Translations under genes and position numbers: made by a program
In this document: positions 56,289 through 64,000 of the stretch, one piece after another
How positions within the stretch are numbered: position 1 is the stretch's first letter
How the letters are laid out: each line of letters starts with the position of its first letter
Assembly: GCA_035048495.1 (NCBI GenBank)
Contig: CM068543.1
Span: 34,659,096 to 34,723,095 of the forward strand
DNA: 64,000 nt
Source of the DNA: Euptelea pleiosperma
Taxonomy: Eukaryota > Streptophyta > Magnoliopsida > Ranunculales > Eupteleaceae
Reading direction: 5' to 3'
The notes under the pieces: generated by a model
Database searches by the model: none
Seen by the model: only the letters and a program-made list of their open reading frames with translations
Told to the model about the DNA's origin: nothing

Positions 56289-57652
56289 TTAGAAGTTTCC
56301 TCTTTAGAAGAATTTCTATCTTTAGAAATCTTCCGAATTTGGAAAAGTCTGCAAAAGGAAACATCCCAAATCTAGCAGAATTTCAATTTTGGAAAATTTT
56401 CCAAAATTGTAAGGGATCTCGCAATCAAATCTTTCTTGGAAGGTCTCCACAGTTTGGGAAACATTTCAATCTAGGTATTTTCCTATCTGAGAATTCCTAA
56501 ATTTTACCCCATCTCAAATTTGGAAAATAATTTAACAACTTGCCTAAATCTAGTGCTTGCTCAGTGAACCCTAAAAAGGCAAGGATCTTCCACATAGAAT
56601 CCCAAATACCTAGACTGTGTGATCTAACTTTTCTGCAGGAACACGATCCAATGTGGGTAGGGAGCGAAAGCTCAAAGAGGTGGAGTCGGGTCCAAGCCCA
56701 TTAGGATACCCCTCCCTAACCCACGGAGCTGATCCCGTAGCGTGGCCCACGGAAGGTAAGTACCTATCCTCGCCTTGAGTGCGATACAAAGCAATTTGGG
56801 TGAATCGTTGCCGCATGTCTATTTGTTTTTTAGCAACAACTTATTCGACTTGTGTGGCGTGGCCATTAATCAATCAACTCTAAGAGAGCAGACCCAGCTC
56901 CAAATTGAAACTGGTGGGATTTCATCACCCACCTCATCATTCCAACTGATTTAATCCCAAGGCTCCATTTAACTAAAAAGAATCAAGAAGTAGAGCCAAT
57001 TAGCCTGGTGTTCGAGGAAAAATCCACACGAAGCGAACCCGCTTACCATCCAATCGAAATAAGACCACGAGCGTGGGTCCCTGTTGTCTAACACACCCAT
57101 AAGTCCCTGCTACTCAAATACACTGAGCTCGACGTGGCATCTTGGACTATTCGGCGGTTAGTTGCGTGTGGACTAGGAACACGCACCAACGCTAGCTTAA
57201 CCCGAGGGAACACTCTTCTTATCCACTTGACCAATCCGATTAGTCTGGGACGTACTTAAGACAGCCATTAAGCCGCATGTCTGTTTAGGCTTCAGATTGC
57301 CTTGTTGTTGACTAGAGTTAGTACTAAAGGATTCGCTCTGAAGAGTGTAGCCTGATGAGAACCTCTGAGTGCAAACAATTAGTCCGGCTGTTAAAAGATA
57401 AACTAGTGGTCCGCCCACTGTCATAATCTACTCTAGCCCCAAAACTAACAAAGATAATTCCTAAAATATATCCTGATTGCTTAGAATAGGATTATCTGTG
57501 CTTGGTGTGCATCATTTAGAATAGTGTTCCTCTCTGGCCACTTTTTGCCAAGTCTAGGGTTCGCTTTTTAAACGTATGTCGGTTTGGACATATCCTATCC
57601 TTTGACTGATTCGATTTGAGAGTCAATCTACCGCACCCCTCTATCTCCTCTG
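56289..57652 (+). other. E1 leader (untranslated)
   Basis: Plus-strand leader from TTAGAAGTTTCC on, collinear with the E3 and E5 leaders, more diverged. Contains the 117-nt cassette (56639-56755). Confidence 0.75.
56639..56755 (+). ncRNA. 117-nt leader cassette with splice-like borders (E1)
   Basis: CTTTTCTGCAG before and GTAAGT after. Same length as in E3 and E5 despite substitutions inside. Confidence 0.45.
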
Positions 57653-59162
57653 ATGGCAGATGAACGGCCTCTGTATGAGACCTACTACAGTTTCTGTGAA
57701 AATCTAGGTGATCACTCTCAACAATTGTATGACAATTCTGCGTATCATCATAATCCAGTCTCGCACACTTCTACAGGGTATGATAATCACCAAGATCCGG
57801 AGTACAATTTTGTACTCTAAGAGCTTAAAAATTCAGTCTCTGCCCTTCGTGCCGCTGTCTAGCAACCTGTGCACAACTCTCAATCTGTAGGATATTACCC
57901 TCCCATCCCCGCAAGATGTCTGTACCTTTCCATCTCCAATGCAGACCTCCTATGATAATAATTATTTTCAGGACAATAGGAGTCACCATAACTTTAATTG
58001 GGAACAGTCTGCCCTCCTGCAACAACTGTCACAGGATAATTATCCTTCCGGGTTCCATCAACCCAGTGGAGAGTATGACTGGCAATACTCACAATCCCAG
58101 TACAAGTCATATCCACAGAATGACTATTCTGATCAACAGTGGGCCCCTCATGATTTCCAGAGTCAACAACTAGTCCCAGACTCCACTTTGCCTTACAACT
58201 TTCATACCCAGTTAGACTACAATAAAGAGTTGACACCTCAGCTCCCCTTGGCTGAACTACCTCTGTTGGCTACTAAACCCTGTCTAGAGGATATTCTCTC
58301 TTAGTACATTGCCCAGCAACAACAGTATTTCCAAGGTCTAGAGCACCAACAACAACAATCTATGGAGAGCTTGGAGCAACGTCTAGTTCAATTAGAAAAT
58401 GAGAGAGAGGAAGTCAACTTCACTAGCCCACCAATAGCCTATCCTTAGTAGTAACATGGCCACTGTCTATAATGAGGAGTCGCACAATTGGACCAAGTAC
58501 CAGAATTGCCAGGATGAAATAGAAGTTGTTACCACCCCTAGATCAAGCCCGATTATTGAGGAGCCAGTGAATCGTTATTCGGTGCCTTTAACAACACCCA
58601 ATCTTGAACCTACCTCAGAGCAACCTATTTCTCACTCTACCTTTGCTGACCCTGATGTCAATCTTCATGACACTGAGTTTTGTCTCGATCGTAGGATCCC
58701 AATTGTCCTAGATCTACCGTGCCTGACCTCTACTGGAGTGTGCACCACGAGTGATGAACCCGTCTCTCAATCTTTGGTGCCCTTAACAGCACCAACTTTT
58801 GGACCAAGCACAGAGGAACTCAGTTCCATCTCCATCTCTGATAATTCTTTCTCTAACCTGGATGCAGACATTCCTACTGATGAGCTATGTCTAGAACATG
58901 GGATTCCTGTTGTCTTGGACCTACCGTTCCCCACCGAGGAGGAACATATTGAGTGCGGGGATTGGAGATCCCTATCGCATTAGGAAACCTCGAGGAAGAG
59001 GTCAACAGTTTTCACTCGCCACCCTACATCAATATTGTCGATAACCCATGTGCCGTTGAGAGTCTAATTCAGGACCCTCCCGATGAAATACTCTCCCAGT
59101 GTCAAGAACACTTTGTGTCTGACCTCATTTCGGAGTCCGACAATTATGCTTTTATTGACCTC
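57653..59162 (+). pseudogene. Capsid-less Gag-like protein, broken (E1)
   Basis: Homologue of the E5 ORF from MADERPLYETYYSFCENLGD through DNYAFIDLI. Stops and shifts: TAA after ...YNFVL (about 57818), TAG in AVQQP (about 57860), a frameshift near 57907, TAG in LSQYI (about 58302), TAG TAG in YPEEN (about 58447) and a shift near 58970. Several are CAG/CAA to TAG/TAA changes. The C-terminal repeat region is absent because a deletion joins the frame to the 3' region at about 59162. It has the same ET-to-HSQQ joint as E5, with no capsid. Confidence 0.88.
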
Positions 59163-60691
59163 ATTGGGGTGATTTTCGATGTTCTCCAAAAGTTTTCTAG
59201 AATTTCAAAAATGTGTCAAATACCCTGACTTTGATTAGCTGAAAACCTCCGTTGAGTCAGTATTGAGGATGTCGATTTTTGTTTAAAGTTAGCTTTGAGT
59301 CAAGTCAAGCGTGACTACAGCAGGTTTGAAAACTCAGAAAAACTCATATTCAGCACAATTGTACACTATCAATATCAGAGTCATCCTAAGTTTAGAAATT
59401 CTAGAGATCCTGTGAGAATAATTGTGGAGACCTAACCCAGTGAGCTTTCGAGCCTTTAATCATTTCAAAGGGTTATACAATAATTCTCAGTCACAAGATG
59501 ACTCACTATTCTTCGTGCCCGCAATATTCGTTGAGAGATCTCATTACCCTTTTATTTGATCATGGAACTCAGAACAACATCGAAATTGGATTACTACAAC
59601 AGAACCTTCTCTGTATCCAGTCAAGACAGTATACATGATAGTACAAACCCTAGAAAATGATTTAGGCCATTTTTTTAAACTGTTCAGCCTTTTTACTCAC
59701 CTGAATTATATATCACTAGAAACCCCTTGAGCCATTCTATAAAAGCATTTTCTTTGTAAACCCATCAACCTAAAACCCAGTCCAGCTACGAAGCATGACT
59801 AGCTATCCTTATTTTGAGATGGCCAAAAGAATAACTGATGTGGGTATACCGTGAAAAGAAAAGTAAAGAAGAAAAATCAAAAGAAAAAAAAAGTGGTTCA
59901 AGCTGAAAACAAAATATGGAAAAAAAGTATGAAAAAGAGCTGAAAAGAAATTGAGCAGTCTCAGAAATATCGAGAAAAAGAGAAAAATACGAAAAAAGAA
60001 AAAAGAACCAGATAATGGTGTTACACCGTAGGAAAAATACAAGAAAATGGAAATATCCTCTCAAGATCTTTGAAATCCTGTATCCATTTATCTTTCTACA
60101 CCTGACCTAAGCCTCATTACAACCCAGGAAAGTCCTACTTGAGTCTAGGATAGTACGATAATAAAATGTAGAGATTGGAGAAAGAGAAGCTATAGAGTTT
60201 GATCTGACGTTCCCGAGTGAAGTGGTATTCCAATCATGAGATCTTCTTTTGTTAAAGATGTCCTTCCTTTAAATAATACATATGTGAGATCTTTGCTTTG
60301 ATATCAACACATCTCCTCACATATAAATTGAGAGAAAAGAAGAAAACCCTTCTTGAGTGATTCCATTCTAAGTGGTTTACAAGTGAGAATTGAGGTCGAG
60401 GCATACAAACTTATAGGTGATCTGGAAATCTTTACTGCAAGATGATAAGAATGTTAAGCACACACACATGCAGAGTCTGACTATTCTGGGTCATGATTAT
60501 TAGTCTGTAGTCTTGCCAAAACTTTCCAACTCTTTGCTAGCCTGTCACTATTTTTGCATCCATTCGATGAATTGACGAACGGTGTTTTCTCTCAGCTAAA
60601 ATAAAAAAGTGTGCAGCATGTGCAAAGCCCTTTTAAGCTTATTTATTTAGCACTAATTGCCAAGGATTGGCAATATGCTGGTTGGGGGTTG
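59163..60691 (+). other. E1 3' region
   Basis: Starts in mid-region (TTGGGGTGATTTTCGATGTTC, equivalent to 45568). The structured post-ORF block is deleted. It keeps the start of the small ORF (MTHYSSCPQYSLRDLIT at about 59501), the purine-rich tract (about 59850-60005) and the terminal GGTTGGGGGTTG (60680-60691). Confidence 0.75.
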
Positions 60692-63402
60692 TGATATTCG
60701 CTCAAAAGTGCTTATTTTAAGCAATTATCCTTTTAGCGTTATCGCGCTCTCCTACATAAAAGGCTCTAATTATCTACTTTTCTATGTAAGAATCTCTTTT
60801 GTTGCGTAAAGCACACTTTTCTGGATGAAATGGTATATTTGCATGCATTAAACACATTTTCGGAAGTCTAGATATAAAGTCGTTCTGATTAAGTCTCATT
60901 ACGTGCTTTTTCTATCGCAGGAAATCCTGATTGGATGATTCTCGAGACTTGCGGATCAAAATCGATCATGAAAGCCCATTATCAAAGCTTAAAGAGCCCA
61001 CAGGCTATGACTAGAAGATATGGGCAAAATATGGGCTGAATGAGAGGACCAAAGACTCGGCCCAAAGAACGAAAAGAGCAGGAGAGCCAATGACCAAGAG
61101 ACAGACCAAAGCGTTTAAAGCCACACGAATCAACAAGGAATGATAGTCTACTCTACTAGAGAAGCATGAGGATGGTCACAGTGAAGACTAGGATTCCAGA
61201 CCCTCTGCCAATACTTTTATCTCTATTTTCTGATATTTTCTCTCTCCTCCCCTTAATTTTCTCTCATCTCTCCTTATTATCTCTCTCTTCATCTCTCAGT
61301 CCTCGGATCTACTGACCTAACCCCAGAATCCCTGCCCGTTGGCTCTGGCCCATCTCCCTAAGCTATCGGACCGTTGGATCTTTCATCGGACCATTGGATC
61401 ATCCATCAGACCGTCGGATCTCTCTAAATTCATCGACCTGCCAATCTGAGTCCCAATCCAGTCACCATCCATCCAATCGTCAGCATATTGTCTGTCACAT
61501 CATCTTTTGAGACGATGGACTTTATCAGTCCATGTGGGCCAGCAACCGGCCCATCATCATCGACCTGCTGCCCGACCATTTAGTGGACCCCGTGAATTTC
61601 AAAATAATTTAAATTAAATTTTAAAAATGATAGGGGGTCCACTAAATGGGGAAATCCCCCAAAGAAAGAACATAAGTTTTAAAAAAATATATATATATAT
61701 TTTTTTTAAAAATCCCTAATTTCCATTAATGGAAACTAGGGAGCTTTAAAAGGGGAGAAGAAAGGGTTCGAAACGCTAATTCCCTAATCTTCAAACCCCT
61801 CTCCTCCTCTCCTTCCCCTTCTTCCTTCAAACCCCTCTCCTCCTCTCCTTCCCCTTCTTCCTTCAAACCCTTCTCCTCCTCTTCTTCTTCTTCTTCCTCG
61901 CCGGAGTTGCAGGTCTGCAACTCCGGCCAGCAGGTGTGCAACTCCGCCTTCATCAATCCCTGCACCACCTGCTGCTCCACCCAACGGCCAAGATCATTTT
62001 CTTCAACCCCGGCAACACCTTCTGCGACTTGCCACTCTGCTGCCCTCCCCATTCATCCTACGTGCTCCACCACCACTCACGGCCAGGCCGTGATCTTCTT
62101 CTTTCTCCTTTATTCTTCTTCTTTCTACCTTCTTCTTCTTCTTTCTTCTTTATTCTTCTTCTTTCTTCTCTTCCTTTTTTTTTTGCAGGTTTGCTGTCAT
62201 GACCTATTGCTGCCATTAACCGCTGCAACTTGTTGGCCACCGCTGCTGCAACTCCGATCGTTGCTTGCGCCTGCTCCACGCCCCTTTAGTTAGCGACTTT
62301 GTGGGTTTTTCTCGTCGAACTCCACCGCCGTCACACACATTTTGCGGGTCAACACTGAATAGATCTACATCACGAGCAGATCTGTTCTCCTCCCCCTACC
62401 GCCTTCTCAACCACCGGACTACCCTAGTCTAGCCGCTCTCCTCTCCAATGCCCTCATCCGTTTGCTGGTTGCAGCCTACAACAGCCCCCCCCCCCCCCCC
62501 AACGTGCAGCATCACCATTGCTGCATAGAATCACCATGAAAATGGTCTAAACTTGCAGCCTTGCAAGTTGCATCTCGAACTCCGGTCAGAACACTCCGAC
62601 CAACAACCTGTGCTCCTCCTCGTTCTCCATCAGGCGCTGGTACTCTTGCTCTACAGCAACCTCCAATCTACAAGGCGTCCCTACACCTTGCAACGTCGGC
62701 AGCCCCTTTCTTCTTCTTCATCTCTCACAATTTTTTTAACCGTTGCACCATGGCTCACCACGTGAAAGGGGGGGATTCCAGCCACCGCGAAGCATCTTTG
62801 TTGATCCACGCCTCCTCCTCCACGGCACCACCAAACCAGCGTGCATCCACTCCTCTCCATTGCACCATGTGTGCTTCCCCATCATCCATGGCCAAAGCGA
62901 CTCCGGTTAAGTTTGGTAAGTTTCACCTTTTTCCTCTCTTTTCTTTAGTTTCTCTCTCTAAAACCTCCCTTTCTCTCTCTACACTAGTTTCTCTCTCTAG
63001 TTTTTAGCATGTTCGCTCTCTATCTCTCTCTAGATTTCTTCTTTTTCTCTCTAAAATGCATCTCTTTTCATCTTCTCTACCTATTCTCTTTATATTTTTC
63101 TCTCTCTAGAATGCTTTTTAGTCTAGTTTTGATTATTGCTCATTGTTATTCAGATATTGTAAGGACATTTTGATTAATGAATGATGAAGTTTATTTTTAT
63201 CTATTAATTCTTAAAATTTTTCCGTCATTTCATGTGTTCTTTAATGTGCTAATCCGACTAATCCCGAGTGCGAATCGACATCCGACATACTTTTCACTGT
63301 GCAAGAATGCTTAATTTTGCAGGAATAAAATCGGATAAATTACAAATATTGTTGATTCTAGGGTTTCCGTAACCAACGACGCGGAAAAAAATCCTACTTT
63401 CA
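60692..63402 (+). repeat. E1 3' LTR
   Basis: 2711 bp uninterrupted, TGATATTCGC...CTACTTTCA. It gives the empty-site sequence for S1 (near 62060), E2 (near 62680) and S2 (near 62800). It has a degenerate T-arm-like site near 61190, a TATA-like box (61744-61750), a perfect 12-bp-arm palindrome (61901-61926), a C-homopolymer (62485-62500) and the terminal block (63262-63402). Confidence 0.92.
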
Positions 63403-63407
63403 CATTA

Positions 63408-64000
63408 CTTCATCTTCACAATGGTGAGACTCTAGGTGTGTTCCGCTAGATGTCAGATCTTGAATTGCAGCCAGCCTAATACTGAAGATGCCATGTACAA
63501 CAACCAACCTATTTATGGTGCATTGCTGGTCTCCACCATCTTGAGTGATCCAGATTTGAAGTCTCTTTGGGTGAAGTATATGAAGGTAAAATTTTCTTCT
63601 CTTCTTCATTTCTTTCTTAAATGATATATGGGGTGCAAAAATGACCTCAATTATGCTCTTCCGATTTTAAGGTCATGGCAGATTGTATTATGAGAATGGG
63701 AGCATATAACTAGCCAGGTTGGTGGCCTTAGACTTCAAAGTCAGCTAGTTTCTTCACTTATAAAGATCTGTTAGGTTGAGCTCCACTGATTTAACCCATA
63801 AATGTACAAAACTGCAGATTGGGATGTTCTGCTATAGTGATTGACCCCTGCATAGTTTGATTGGCTTACTAGGGAGTTCCCAATTTATATGATACCCTGT
63901 TGATAAAGCATGATTTCGTGGATGCCAAAAATAGGTTGGAATAGAACTCCACAACGTCCTTCAGTACTGCTAGCATTTCGTTACCCATCTCCAAGATGAC
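63408..64000 (+). pseudogene. Mitochondrial-type aspartate aminotransferase, broken
   Basis: Exon-like pieces in order: 63449-63587 (MYNNQPIYGALLVSTILSDP, then DLKSLWVKYMK), followed by a GTAAAATTTTC donor; VMADCIMRMGA at about 63672-63705 after TTTTAAG; IGMFCYS at 63817-63837 after ACTGCAG; then MTPA-stop-FDWLT and EFPIYM. These match the C-terminal third of plant mitochondrial aspartate aminotransferase (pyridoxal-phosphate enzyme exchanging amino groups between aspartate/oxaloacetate and glutamate/2-oxoglutarate). Stops, a lost arginine and missing parts show decay. Introns are retained. The rest would lie right of the window. Confidence 0.8.

Larger units (their letters stand above)
14380..63402 (+). 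mobile_element. E1: outermost Athila-like element, TSD CATTA
   Basis: It starts TGATATTCGC at 14380 and ends CTACTTTCA at 63402, flanked by CATTA at 14375-14379 and 63403-63407. Without nested insertions it is about 10.2 kb. The two LTRs share subfamily-specific text, such as AACGCTAATTCCCTAATC and the CTGCAACTCCGGTC segments. Its 5' LTR is broken by S1, E2 and S2 and partly inverted. The interior is leader, a capsid-less Gag-like pseudogene and the 3' region. No pol is left. The visible divergence between its LTRs exceeds that in E5, in line with being the oldest layer. Confidence 0.9.

Overview
This is nuclear DNA of a flowering plant. No bacterial or organellar genes are visible. Almost the whole window is one stack of Ty3/gypsy LTR retrotransposons of the Athila type. 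The evidence is a plant retrotransposon Gag (capsid core plus CCHC knuckle), Athila-like RNase H and integrase, primer-binding sites resembling the 3' end of plant tRNA-Asp, 2.1-3.2 kb LTRs that begin TGATATTCGC and end CTACTTTCA, and 5-bp target-site duplications (TSDs). I cannot name the species. No intact host gene was found.

Layout, with labels used below. 1-260: end of an LTR entering from the left, inserted in a second LTR (261 to about 2030). About 2031-8061: E0, a minus-strand decayed element (3' region, Gag-like pseudogene, leader, PBS, 5' LTR). 8062-14379: host DNA with two decayed gene pieces, an At3g28720/At5g58100-like pseudogene (11765-12481) and a leucine-rich-repeat receptor fragment (about 14029-14290). 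14380-63402: E1, a plus-strand element with TSD CATTA and about 10 kb of its own sequence. Inside its 5' LTR sit solo LTR S1 (15742-17868, TSD TGCTC), minus-strand element E2 (18480-52462, TSD TCCCT) and LTR S2 (52591-55285, right end lost). E2 is split by E3 in its left LTR (18817-32017, TSD GAAAG) and by solo LTR E4 in its right LTR (35993-51011, TSD CAAGG/CAAGA). E4 is split by E5 (38320-50302, TSD ACTTG), the youngest and best preserved element. After S2 comes a 1-kb inversion across E1's LTR/leader border, then E1's leader, Gag-like pseudogene, 3' region and 3' LTR (60692-63402). From 63408 host DNA resumes with a mitochondrial-type aspartate aminotransferase pseudogene.

How the parts relate. 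All elements share LTR ends, PBS, leader and 3' region, so they look like one mobilisation network. E3 keeps a full-capsid Gag but lacks protease, RT, RNase H and most of integrase. E2 keeps RNase H and integrase but lacks Gag. E5, E1 and E0 carry a third type: a Gag derivative from which the capsid and the zinc knuckle are missing, with a new acidic, repeat-bearing C-terminus. In E5 this is an open 618-codon frame.

The most unusual signals are that capsid-less Gag ORF, a stem-loop with compensatory changes just after the ORF stop codons, a tRNA-like module in the U3 of every LTR subfamily, 12-bp-arm palindromes in the transcribed part of the LTRs, a perfect 139-bp-arm foldback at one LTR start, and a conserved 117-nt cassette with splice-like borders in the leader.
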